A DNA stretch of 18,443 nt from the NCBI GenBank assembly GCA_017883125.1, contig JADGOD010000125.1, positions 1 to 18,443 on the forward strand. The letters run 5' to 3'. Below, one piece after another: positions 7,416 through 14,563 of this stretch (the first letter of the stretch is position 1; every line of letters starts with the position of its first letter). The notes under the pieces are model-generated. The model was not told the origin of the DNA, did no database searches, and saw only the letters and a program-made list of their open reading frames with translations. The translations under genes and the position numbers were made by a program. The DNA is from Acidimicrobiales bacterium (lineage in GTDB: Bacteria > Actinomycetota > Acidimicrobiia > Acidimicrobiales > RAAP-2).

Positions 7416-8168
7416 CTACGAGGTGATGATCACCGGCGTGCCCGACGGGACGAAGGCCAGCCTCGAGAGGTCGTCGACGTGCATGCGAACGCACCCGTTG
7501 GAGACCTGGGCCCCGGTCGTCCCGATCGCCGCGTCGGCCCCGACCGGGCCGTGGATGGCGATGATGGCGTCGCCGCTCCCCTCGAAGCTCTCGATCGCGG
7601 TGGAGTGGGCCGAGAGGATGACCTGGAAGGCCCCATAGCTCGAGTCCGGCGGGGGGTAGTGCATCGTGACGAAGAAGGTGCCCGTGGCGGTCGGGGTCGC
7701 TGTCCTCCCGACCCCGACAGGCACGTCCATGAGCGTCCGGCCCGCGTGGATGAACGTGAGCCGCTTCGACGTCAGGTTCACCACGATGCGATCGACGGAG
7801 GCCGAGAGGGTGACCTTGTCTGCGGGTATCCACGCGGCGGACTCGTTCGGCCGCTGGGCGAGCCTGACCTTGTACCAGCCGGGGGCGGTGTCGATGATCG
7901 GGAGAGCCGATGGGTAGCCGTACCAGCTCCCCGGGACCGTCTGGGTCGAAGGTGCTCCCGGCTCCGTCGACCCCGGGACGTCGCCGCTCAGGTTGGCGAT
8001 GACGGTGAGATCCCCGTACCCCGTGGTGATCGGCGCATTCGACACCACTGACCGGTGGGCGGGTGCGCTGGTCGCGCTCGATCCGCAGCTGGCCGCTCCG
8101 ATCGCGCACAGGAGCGCTGCGAGCCACGTCAACGGATGACGACTACCAGTGCGACGCTGTCTCGGCAT
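7416..8168 (-). CDS. L,D-transpeptidase (YkuD domain) lipoprotein
   Basis: A 250-residue exported protein. The N-terminus has basic residues, a hydrophobic stretch (WLAALLCAIGA) and Cys28 in A-A-S-C, a plausible though not ideal lipobox, so it is probably anchored to the outer face of the membrane. A region with YGYPSALPIIDTAPGWYKVR may be an SH3-like part. The C-terminal YkuD domain carries His206 (AIHG) and the motif SNGCVRMH with catalytic Cys226 and Arg228. These enzymes form 3-3 cross-links in peptidoglycan or attach proteins to it. The start ATG 8168 has AAAGGTGA immediately upstream, a strong ribosome binding site. It lies among LAxTG surface-protein genes, consistent with an envelope role. 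Confidence 0.92.
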   Translation of the reverse strand: MPRQRRTGSRHPLTWLAALLCAIGAASCGSSATSAPAHRSVVSNAPITTGYGDLTVIANLSGDVPGSTEPGAPSTQTVPGSWYGYPSALPIIDTAPGWYKVRLAQRPNESAAWIPADKVTLSASVDRIVVNLTSKRLTFIHAGRTLMDVPVGVGRTATPTATGTFFVTMHYPPPDSSYGAFQVILSAHSTAIESFEGSGDAIIAIHGPVGADAAIGTTGAQVSNGCVRMHVDDLSRLAFVPSGTPVIITS

Positions 8169-8193
8169 GCTCACCTTTGTTGGACGACCCGGG

Positions 8194-8245
8194 ACCAAGT
8201 GTGCCACCTCCACCAGACCTCGGGCCCGCGGGGAAGTACCAAGTG
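8194..8245. repeat. Pair of 8-bp direct repeats upstream of the L,D-transpeptidase
   Basis: ACCAAGTG occurs at 8194-8201 and again at 8238-8245, 44 bp apart, in the 262-bp gap that must hold the promoter of the transpeptidase gene. No convincing -35/-10 pair was seen there. Two copies of 8 bp could be chance or a regulator site. Confidence 0.2.
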
Positions 8246-8430
8246 CTCCCCCGCTCGGAGCCCTGCGCGCCGCCGTGGGGACCGGAGAGGTGGCTCCTCG
8301 ACCTGAGAACTGCCTTCGATGGCCAGCGCGGCGGGGAGTGAGCGTCACACCGCAGGGTGTTCAGGTGCGGGATCAGGTCGAGGAGCCGACAGGGCGACGG
8401 GCTGGCCCGAGAGTCGGTCTCGTCAGGGAC

Positions 8431-9666
8431 TCAGCCGGCTGATGGGGCTCGACGACGACGGCGAATGACGAGGAGGGCTCCGCCAGCACCGAGCAGTCCG
8501 AGCGCCGCACCTGAAGAGGCCGAGAGGTTCGAACCGGTGGCCGCCAGCTTGGCTGCTGGCGTCACGGCCACCGCCGTTGAAGGACCAGACGCCCCAATAA
8601 CGTTGGAGGCGGTCACGGTCACCGAGTACATCGTGCCGTTGGCAAGACCTGTGATCACGCAGGAGGTCGAGGTCGAGGTGCAGCTGGCACCGCCCGGCGA
8701 CGCCGTGGCGGTGTAGCTCGTGATCGCACTTGTTCCCTGGGAGGCGGGTGCCGTCCACGACACCGTCACCTGGCCGTCTCCAGCCGTTGCCGTGACGGCT
8801 GTCGGGGCGCCAGGGACGCTCGTGGACGGGATGGCGAAGGCACCGGAGTAGTGAGTCATCGGTCCCGACGACGGGACGAGAGATCCTGAGATGTCGGAGA
8901 GCAGGAAGCTCCCGAGCTCCCCACCTCCTGCGCCGCCGTTGTTGATCCAGAAGACACCCGATGCGTCGATCTGGAGCGAGTAGACGCTCCCGGTGGTGAG
9001 CGTGCCCAGCGAGGTGCCCAGACCGGTCGAGATGTTCACGCCGTAGACCACGCCTGATTCGTCAACCGCATAGAACTGACCGGAGGTCGGATCGACGGCG
9101 AAGGAGTAGATGTCGCTCCCCGCACCGGTCGACCCGATCACGGTGCAGTCACCGTTGGCCAGGTTGAGCGAGTAGAGCACGTTCCCCGCGATCGCATAGG
9201 CGGTGCCGTCTCTTCCGATGGCCACCACGGCCGGGAAGTCGGTGATCGGGGTGCCGCTCACGTTCAAGTTGGCGACGAAGGTCTCGGTTCCGGTGGTGAG
9301 GTTCACCGTCGCGAGTGGCCAGTTGCCCGAGTTGTTGTTGCCAGCCAGGAAGTAGGTGACGTCGGTCATGGGGTCGTACGCCATGCCGTATCCGCACTGT
9401 GAGCCATCGATGGATCCACCGCTGCCGATGGCGGTGAACTGAGCGGTGACGGGATCTACCGAATAGAACTGGTTGTTCAAGACGTTGCAGTCGATCGCAT
9501 ACATGTGCGGTGATCCGCTCGGAAGGGTTCGCGGAGGAGGCGGGGTCGCGTGGGCGGCGATCCCGAAGAGGCTGAAGAGCCCCAGGGCCAGAGCGAAGAC
9601 CGCTCCGAGCGCTCCAAGGGTCCGGACATCGCTGCTCGGTCGCCGTCGCTGGGAAACCTGGTTCAT
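8431..9666 (-). CDS. LAATG-anchored surface protein: beta-propeller-like domain + Fn3
   Basis: A 411-residue exported protein. Residues 1-40 form a long signal peptide (RRR, hydrophobic core, AHA cleavage site). Residues ~45-285 contain repeated beta-rich units of the type YAIDCNVLNNQFYSVDP, YSFAVDPTSGQFYAVDE and LYSLNLANGDCTVIG, typical of WD40/NHL/DUF6923-like propellers. Residues ~287-370 form a fibronectin type III domain (VPGAPTAVTATAGDGQVTVS…). The C-terminus is LAATG (374-378), a hydrophobic stretch and RRRRR (402-406): a sorting signal of the LAXTG kind recognised by class E sortases. It should be covalently attached to peptidoglycan. The ATG 9666 has GAGG 8 nt upstream. The ligand or partner is unknown. 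Confidence 0.85.
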   Translation of the reverse strand: MNQVSQRRRPSSDVRTLGALGAVFALALGLFSLFGIAAHATPPPPRTLPSGSPHMYAIDCNVLNNQFYSVDPVTAQFTAIGSGGSIDGSQCGYGMAYDPMTDVTYFLAGNNNSGNWPLATVNLTTGTETFVANLNVSGTPITDFPAVVAIGRDGTAYAIAGNVLYSLNLANGDCTVIGSTGAGSDIYSFAVDPTSGQFYAVDESGVVYGVNISTGLGTSLGTLTTGSVYSLQIDASGVFWINNGGAGGGELGSFLLSDISGSLVPSSGPMTHYSGAFAIPSTSVPGAPTAVTATAGDGQVTVSWTAPASQGTSAITSYTATASPGGASCTSTSTSCVITGLANGTMYSVTVTASNVIGASGPSTAVAVTPAAKLAATGSNLSASSGAALGLLGAGGALLVIRRRRRAPSAG

Positions 9667-9668
9667 CT

Positions 9669-9682
9669 ACGTGACCTCACGT
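9669..9682. promoter_or_regulatory. Inverted repeat over the ribosome binding site of the propeller protein
   Basis: ACGTGA (9669-9674), CC, TCACGT (9677-9682) is a perfect 6+6 dyad starting 3 bp upstream of the start codon of the gene ending at 8431. It includes the GAGG ribosome binding site of that gene. It could be a regulator site or an RNA fold that hides the binding site; it may also be chance. Confidence 0.25.
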
Positions 9683-9991
9683 GTCGCGAGGAGATGTCGC
9701 TCTCCTTGATCAGACGACGGTAGCAGGGCCACTGTGATGTTTGGTGGGTCGGCGCGACCTGTCGTCGAGAACGGCCCGCGCCGCTCACGGGCTCCGTCAC
9801 TCCTCGCCCGCGCCGGTGGACCACGGTGATCCTCGCTGCTGACGCGGGGCCGACCCGTCGCGAGCTGGGTGGGGGAGCCGTGCCGAGGGTCTCGAAGATC
9901 GCGGTGAAACTAGAGTGGTGGCGTAGGTGACGGCTCCGGTCGAGAGCGATCGGAGCTCGATGGCGCCACCTCTAGGTTTGGAGAGCAGACG
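9683..9991. other. Divergent intergenic region
   Basis: About 310 bases without a gene between the divergent propeller-protein and flavoprotein genes. It should contain both promoters. A TAGAGT sequence near 9913 has the TAnnnT form of actinobacterial -10 boxes, but no matching -35 was found. GGAGA before GTG 9992 is the ribosome binding site of the flavoprotein gene. No RNA gene or repeat was recognised. Confidence 0.4.
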
Positions 9992-11497
9992 GTGATCATC
10001 TGGATCGTTCTGGCCGTGATCGTGGCGCTCTTGGTGGCTGTCGCCATCTACGACCTGGTCCAAGACCAACACGCCGTCCTCCGCAACTTCCCGATCATCG
10101 GGCACCTGCGCTACCTGATGGAGGCGTTCGGCCCCGAGCTCCGTCAGTACATCGTCACGGGGAACGAGGTCGAGCAGCCGTTCAACCGGAACCAGCGGCG
10201 CTGGATCTACAACAGCGCCAAGGAGGAGAACACGTACTACGGCTTCGGGACCGACGTGAGCATCGACACCGTCTCCCAGCACCTGATCATCAAGAACGCA
10301 TCGTTCCCCAGGGACGCCCCCTCTCGACCCGCCCTCCTCCCGGCGGCCAAGGTCCTCGGCCAGGCGAGAGGTCGGGCGAAGGCGCTCCGGGCTCCGTCGG
10401 TGGTCAACATCTCGGCGATGAGCTTCGGCTCGCTCTCGGGGGCGGCGATTGAGGCCCTGAACCGCGGAGCGGCGATGGCCGGGGTCTGGCAGAACACCGG
10501 CGAGGGTGGTCTTGCCCCGCAGCACTCCCTGGGTGGCGAGCTGGTCTATCAGATCGGGAGCGGCTACTTCGGGTGCCGGACCCCCGACGGGCGCTTCGAT
10601 CTCGATCGCCTCGTGGCGCTGACGGACCAGCAGCCCATCCGGGCGATCGAGATCAAGCTCTCCCAAGGGGCGAAGCCCGGGGTCGGGGGTGTCCTCCCCG
10701 GAGCCAAGGTGACACCGGAGATCGCCGCGATCCGGGGCATCGAGCCGGGAAGGGACTGCGTGAGCCCCTCGAACCACAGCGCCTTCAGCGATGTCTCGTC
10801 GATGGTCGACTTCGTCGAGGAGATAGCGGCAGCCACGGGGCTCCCCGTCGGGATCAAGACTGCGGTGGGAGATCTCGGGCTCTTCGAGGACCTGGCGACC
10901 CTCATGGCGAACGAGGACCGAGGCGTCGACTTCATCACCATCGACGGTGGCGAGGGTGGGACCGGGGCCGGACCGCTGGTCTTCGTCGACCACGTCGCGC
11001 TCCCGTTCAAGGTGGGCTTCTCGAGGGTCTACCGGATCTTCGCCGAAGCCGGGATCACCGATGACGTGGTCTTCATCGGATCCGGGAAGCTCGGGCTTCC
11101 GAGCAATGCGGTCCTGGCGTTCGCCATGGGGTGCGACATGATCAACGTGGCGCGCGAGGCGATGATGTCGATCGGCTGCATCCAAGCCCAGCGCTGCCAC
11201 ACCGGTCGATGCCCATCCGGCGTGGCCACCCAGTCGCCGTGGCTCACGAGAGGGCTCGATCCAGACGCCAAGTCGGTCCGGGCGGCGAACTACCTCGAGG
11301 GATTCCGCTACGAGATGGCTCGGCTCAGCCGTGCCTGCGGGGTGCTGCACCCCTCCCAGATCACCCTGGACCACCTCGAGTTCCTCGAGCGCGGCGTGTA
11401 CTCGACCCCCGCGCAGGAGATCTTCTCGTATCAGCCAGGCTGGGGCGTCCCCTCACTGGCCGACCAAGAGGCACTCGAGCGCCTGATGACCCGCTGA
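9992..11497 (+). CDS. FMN-binding glutamate-synthase-like protein, membrane-tethered
   Basis: A 501-residue protein with an N-terminal transmembrane helix (residues ~2-20, IIWIVLAVIVALLVAVAIYD) followed by the glutamate synthase FMN/central domain (PF01645 type). Visible are NISAMSFGSLSG, NTGEGGL, the IEIKLSQGAKPGVGG segment, the flavin-site glycine loop DGGEGGTGAGPL, and Cys396, Cys402 and Cys407 spaced C-x5-C-x4-C, as in the 3Fe-4S cluster of glutamate synthase. The amidotransferase and GXGXG domains of full GltB are absent. Stand-alone proteins of this kind are widespread and their substrate is not settled, so glutamate formation should not be assumed. Start: GTG 9992 after GGAGA. It is a single gene between two surface-protein genes on the other strand. 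Confidence 0.9.
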   Translation: MIIWIVLAVIVALLVAVAIYDLVQDQHAVLRNFPIIGHLRYLMEAFGPELRQYIVTGNEVEQPFNRNQRRWIYNSAKEENTYYGFGTDVSIDTVSQHLIIKNASFPRDAPSRPALLPAAKVLGQARGRAKALRAPSVVNISAMSFGSLSGAAIEALNRGAAMAGVWQNTGEGGLAPQHSLGGELVYQIGSGYFGCRTPDGRFDLDRLVALTDQQPIRAIEIKLSQGAKPGVGGVLPGAKVTPEIAAIRGIEPGRDCVSPSNHSAFSDVSSMVDFVEEIAAATGLPVGIKTAVGDLGLFEDLATLMANEDRGVDFITIDGGEGGTGAGPLVFVDHVALPFKVGFSRVYRIFAEAGITDDVVFIGSGKLGLPSNAVLAFAMGCDMINVAREAMMSIGCIQAQRCHTGRCPSGVATQSPWLTRGLDPDAKSVRAANYLEGFRYEMARLSRACGVLHPSQITLDHLEFLERGVYSTPAQEIFSYQPGWGVPSLADQEALERLMTR

Positions 11498-11502
11498 GCA
11501 GA

Positions 11503-11516
11503 CACCTCGAGAGGTG
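11503..11516. terminator. Weak hairpin after the glutamate-synthase-like gene
   Basis: CACCTC (11503-11508), GA, GAGGTG (11511-11516) begins 5 bp after the stop of the gene ending at 11497. In practice it would be a 5-bp stem with a 4-nt loop. No T-run follows, so the role as terminator is uncertain. Confidence 0.25.
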
Positions 11517-11590
11517 AGGAAGCTGATTCTGGCGCGAGGCCCTCGTCTCCCCCTTCCGCCGCGCCGCGAGCCGCGGGCGAGATTAGGGGG

Positions 11591-12811
11591 CTACGCCGCT
11601 CGGCGCCGCCGACTCACGAAGGCCGCTGTCGCTCCGGCTCCGAGCAGAGCGAGCGCTACTCCCGCCGGGATCGTCAGATCGGAGCCTGTCGAGGCGAGCT
11701 GTGATTGTGGTTCGGTCGTCGTGGGGATCGCAGCTGGCGTGGCGTAGGAGATGATGACGACACCGGTCCCACCGTCTGCCCCGCGGATCTGGGTGGAGAA
11801 CGTGGGGTTCGGGCTCGAGCATGTCTCGGTCGTGGAGGAGATCAGGTCCTCGCAGGGAACGAGACCACCGCCACCGCCACCGCCGCCGAAGCCATCGGCT
11901 CCTGGCGTCGCAGCGGTCCCCGTCGGATCGAGCTGGGTGGCGTCGCCGCCTGAGCTGCAGCCCCCGGTCCCCCCGGTTCCCGTGATGTCGCTCCACAGGT
12001 AGCTGCCGAGAATGGTCCCGGAGGCATCGAGGAGGGGGTTGCCGTTCAGGTCGGAGCTGCCTCCACCACCGCCTCCACAGCCGTACGGCGTCGAGACACC
12101 CGTGATGCTGTTGGCGAGACCGGTGCCTCCGTTTCCACCGCTGCCACCGTACCCACCGATGTCGACACCGTCGTCGCCCGGAGACCCAGCGCCGCCGCCA
12201 CCTCCGCCGCCGTCCCAGTCGTTCCCTCCGCCGCTCTGCGGGGTTGCGACGCCGTCGACCACGTTGCCCGACGCGCCGCCGTCGCCCGAGAGCGTGGTGG
12301 GACCACCGGTGCCCGTGCCCCCGCCCCCGCCGGTACCACCGTCAGCGACGTAGGGCGTCGACAGGAACGTGATCGAGGACGCGTCGCCTGAGGCACCATC
12401 GGAGTCGCCGGTGGTGGCGCCGCTCCCGCCGCCGCCCACCGTGATGGAGAGGGAGTTTCCTTTGAACACCGACAGCGACTGCGTCATGGCGAACCCGCCA
12501 CCACCTCCGCCACCGGCCCCGTCGGGGGCTGTGATGTCGGCGCTGCCGCCGCCACCGCCGCCGCCTACGATCAGGAGGCTCAGCGACGTGACCCCCTGGG
12601 GAACAGTCCAGATGCAGGATCCACTGCTCAGCGTGACCACGGTGTTCGAACCGCTCGTGGTGGACGAGCTGGGCGTGCAGGTCCCGCTGGGGAGCTGGGC
12701 GCCACCCGGAGCAGCGCTCCACAGCCCGAGAGAGCCGGCGATCAGACCAAGAGCCGCCGAGAGTCTCAAGGGTGCCTTACGCAGGATAGAAGACACAGGG
12801 GAGCCCTTCAT
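11591..12811 (-). CDS. Glycine-rich LASTG-anchored cell-surface protein
   Basis: A 406-residue exported protein. A signal peptide (RKAPLRLSAALGLIAGSLGLW, cleavage near GGAQ) precedes a Ser/Thr-rich part and then CIWTVPQGVTSLSLLIVGGG, the opening of the glycine-rich domains found in bacterial surface proteins (T-V-P-x-G-V-x-S followed by a poly-Gly tract). Poly-glycine runs alternate with Asp/Ser/Thr-rich segments over residues ~80-330. Six or so cysteines could form disulfides. The C-terminus is LASTG (372-376), a hydrophobic helix and RRRR (401-404). It is probably wall-linked by a class E-type sortase. ATG 12811 has no clear ribosome binding site; a GTG at 12796 has AAGGG at proper distance and may be the true start (5 residues shorter). 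PE_PGRS proteins look similar in composition, but no PE domain is present. Confidence 0.82.
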   Translation of the reverse strand: MKGSPVSSILRKAPLRLSAALGLIAGSLGLWSAAPGGAQLPSGTCTPSSSTTSGSNTVVTLSSGSCIWTVPQGVTSLSLLIVGGGGGGGSADITAPDGAGGGGGGGFAMTQSLSVFKGNSLSITVGGGGSGATTGDSDGASGDASSITFLSTPYVADGGTGGGGGTGTGGPTTLSGDGGASGNVVDGVATPQSGGGNDWDGGGGGGGAGSPGDDGVDIGGYGGSGGNGGTGLANSITGVSTPYGCGGGGGGSSDLNGNPLLDASGTILGSYLWSDITGTGGTGGCSSGGDATQLDPTGTAATPGADGFGGGGGGGGLVPCEDLISSTTETCSSPNPTFSTQIRGADGGTGVVIISYATPAAIPTTTEPQSQLASTGSDLTIPAGVALALLGAGATAAFVSRRRRAA

Positions 12812-12847
12812 GTGCTGCGGTGCAGCGAGTCGAAGCGCAATGTATCA

Positions 12848-12869
12848 CCGGAGGCTCCGAAGGCTCCGG
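12848..12869. repeat. Hairpin upstream of the glycine-rich surface protein
   Basis: CCGGAG (12848-12853), 10 nt, CTCCGG (12864-12869), with the overlapping direct repeat GGCTCCG inside it. It lies 37 bp upstream of the start of the gene on the reverse strand, next to a TACATT that could be its -10 box. Its function is unknown. Confidence 0.25.
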
Positions 12870-12984
12870 ATCGAGAGTCACCACAGCCCGATGGTGAACA
12901 GGGTGGTTCGCCGGGGACCGGTGCCTGTCACACCAACCCGGTCCTCACCGTGACGAATCCCCGTTCGGAGCCATCACGCCGAGA

Positions 12985-13566
12985 TCACCCTCGGTCCCTC
13001 GTGGGGGTCCGCAGCCCGGTGTGCATCAGGAGGAGCGCGAATCCGAGGGTAGCGAGTGCTTGACCGAGGAAGAGGACGTGGAGCGTGCCGAGAAACGTGA
13101 GGCCAGCCAAGACGAACCCGGTGAGCTGCACGGCGAGGAACAGGAGGTCCCAGGAGCTCCGGAGGCGGATGGACATCCAGACCGATGCCAGGAGCTCGAA
13201 GCTCATGGTGGTCACGCCAACGACTACGTGAACCTGCTTGAACGCGTAGCTCACCTTGTAGATGTACGTGCTCAACAAGGTCAGGAGGACGAGGCAGCTG
13301 TAGGCGTAGAGCATGTACCTCAGATGCCGGGTTGAGCGCTCGGTTCGTGGGTAGAGGTGTGCGGCCTGGAGGGTGAAGAACGCACACAACGTGAATGCGA
13401 GTGTGTAGGGAAGAGCCGTCTTGAGGTGGATGCCGTAGTTGCTTATGCCGCCCTCATCTGACTTGAAGACGAATCCCGGGTGCAGCGCCACGCTGATGGA
13501 GAGGAAGAAGAGGAGGCTCAGCTGACCGAGGATGATCAACGTCGCTGAGTGAGTGTTCTTCTGCAC
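12985..13566 (-). CDS. Six-helix integral membrane protein of unknown function
   Basis: A 193-residue protein I do not recognise with certainty. Six hydrophobic segments are visible at about residues 8-28, 52-72, 83-103, 109-130, 138-158 and 160-180, with short loops. The first external loop contains HPGFVFKSDEGGISNYGIHLKT, rich in polar and conserved-looking residues (His, Asp/Glu, Asn-Tyr-Gly). It resembles the DUF998-like family in layout, but this is only an impression. The C-terminus is basic (RTPTRDRG). The start is GTG 13566 with AGGGG about 11 nt upstream. It is divergent from the ZIP transporter, and the iron-box-like site lies in their shared 145-bp gap, so both might respond to the same regulator. 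Confidence 0.75.
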   Translation of the reverse strand: MQKNTHSATLIILGQLSLLFFLSISVALHPGFVFKSDEGGISNYGIHLKTALPYTLAFTLCAFFTLQAAHLYPRTERSTRHLRYMLYAYSCLVLLTLLSTYIYKVSYAFKQVHVVVGVTTMSFELLASVWMSIRLRSSWDLLFLAVQLTGFVLAGLTFLGTLHVLFLGQALATLGFALLLMHTGLRTPTRDRG

Positions 13567-13651
13567 GATGCTGCCAACCCCTCGGAGCCTAGAGCCGGTG
13601 CCTGCTCACCGAGGAGCTCGTGTCGCTCAGTGCGGCACACTGGTGCAGGGA

Positions 13652-13681
13652 TTGACACGCCAACGGATCTGTTCATATTCT
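13652..13681 (+). promoter_or_regulatory. Promoter of the ZIP-SCO1 operon
   Basis: A perfect -35 TTGACA (13652-13657) is followed after 18 nt by TATTCT (13676-13681), which fits the actinobacterial TAnnnT -10 form; with 17 nt the hexamer is ATATTC. Transcription would start near 13688, about 24 nt before the GTG of the ZIP gene. This is the clearest housekeeping-type promoter in the window. Confidence 0.6.
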
Positions 13682-13699
13682 TAGGTCACCCTAAAATTG
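13681..13699. promoter_or_regulatory. Candidate DtxR/IdeR-family metal-responsive operator (iron box)
   Basis: The 19 bases starting TTAGGTCACCCTAA agree at 14 of 19 positions with the known IdeR/DtxR consensus TWAGGTWAGSCTWACCTWA; the core TTAGG-4 nt-CCTAA is a perfect dyad. The site lies between the -10 box and the GGAGG ribosome binding site, so a bound repressor would block initiation. The gene it controls is a metal transporter. The match is read by eye; the regulator itself is not in the window, and a manganese regulator of the same family is equally possible. Confidence 0.5.
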
Positions 13700-13711
13700 G
13701 AGGCAAGGACG

Positions 13712-14563
13712 GTGAGTGAGTGGCAGATCATCCTGCTTGGTGCGATCGCAGGCGGCGCGATCTTCCTCGGCTTGCCGATCGGGCGCATGAAGCGCCCCGC
13801 CCCGAACCTGCGGCACTTCCTCAACGCCTTTGCGATCGGGATCCTGGTCTTCTTGGTCTGGGATGTCCTGGACCATGCGTACGCGCCGCTGGGGGCCTCC
13901 CTCTACCGGCTGCACGTGGGGACCGGGTCCGTTGGATTGGTGATCGGATACGCGGCGCTCTTCTTCGCAGGGCTCGGTGTCGGCCTCGTCGGCCTCACCT
14001 ACTACGAACGGTTCCTCAAGTCACAGAGGAGGCCGCAGGCCCTGAGCTCCGAGCCGGACTCCACCGTGACGACGAAGTCGAGCCGATTCCGCACCCGAGA
14101 CCTCCCGGCGGCGAAGCACCTCGCTGTGCTGATCGCCGTGGGCATCGGTCTTCACAACTTCGCCGAGGGACTGGCGATCGGGCAGAGCGCTGCGCTCGGC
14201 GAGATCTCCATGGCAACGGTCCTCGTGATCGGTTTCGCTCTTCACAACGCCACGGAGGGCTTCGGGATCGTCTCGCCCATGACGACCCTTGACGAGCGGC
14301 CATCGTGGATGTTCCTCGCCGTGCTCGGCGTGATCGGCGGAGGCCCTACCGTCGTCGGGACCGCTGTCGGAAGCCAGTTCACCAGCGCACCGGTGAGCGT
14401 CGTGTTCCTGACCCTGGCGGCAGGCTCGATCCTCTTCGTCGTCCTCCAGCTGCTGGCCGTGGCGTTCCGCCAGGCCCAGCCGCGCCTTCTGTCGTGGGGG
14501 ATCTTCACTGGTCTGGTCATGGGGTTCGTGACCGACATGATCGTGACGGCGGCAGGGGCATGA
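13712..14563 (+). CDS. ZIP-family divalent metal transporter
   Basis: A 283-residue membrane protein with about eight hydrophobic segments. The two ZIP signature helices are GIGLHNFAEGLAIG (His148, Asn149, Glu152) and GFALHNATEGFGIV (His178, Asn179, Glu182), which form the metal site in this family. ZIP proteins import zinc, iron or manganese into the cytoplasm. The loop before the first signature helix (residues ~100-135) is usually His-rich but here has no histidine until His136; it is rich in Ser, Thr and Arg. GTG 13712 was chosen because GGAGG lies 8 nt upstream; the TTG at 13697 would lie inside the operator. It is first in a two-gene operon: its TGA overlaps the ATG of the SCO1-like gene. 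Repression by a DtxR-type regulator is suggested by the site at 13681-13699. Confidence 0.9.
   Translation: MSEWQIILLGAIAGGAIFLGLPIGRMKRPAPNLRHFLNAFAIGILVFLVWDVLDHAYAPLGASLYRLHVGTGSVGLVIGYAALFFAGLGVGLVGLTYYERFLKSQRRPQALSSEPDSTVTTKSSRFRTRDLPAAKHLAVLIAVGIGLHNFAEGLAIGQSAALGEISMATVLVIGFALHNATEGFGIVSPMTTLDERPSWMFLAVLGVIGGGPTVVGTAVGSQFTSAPVSVVFLTLAAGSILFVVLQLLAVAFRQAQPRLLSWGIFTGLVMGFVTDMIVTAAGA

Noticed and set aside
9797..11374. A 525-codon open frame on the reverse strand opposite the glutamate-synthase-like gene
   Set aside because: Its translation is Arg/Asp/Val-rich without any domain, and it is the mirror of a clear gene; long antisense frames are normal in high-GC coding DNA.
12000..12560. 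Dense CCACCGCC-like runs that could look like tandem repeats or a repeat array
   Set aside because: They are the codons of poly-glycine tracts in the LASTG protein on the reverse strand; there are no regular spacers and no identical units, so it is neither CRISPR nor a separate repeat.
13697..13711. TTG at 13697 as start of the ZIP transporter
   Set aside because: It lies inside the operator and on the ribosome binding site; GTG 13712 has GGAGG at 8 nt and gives the usual short N-terminus.
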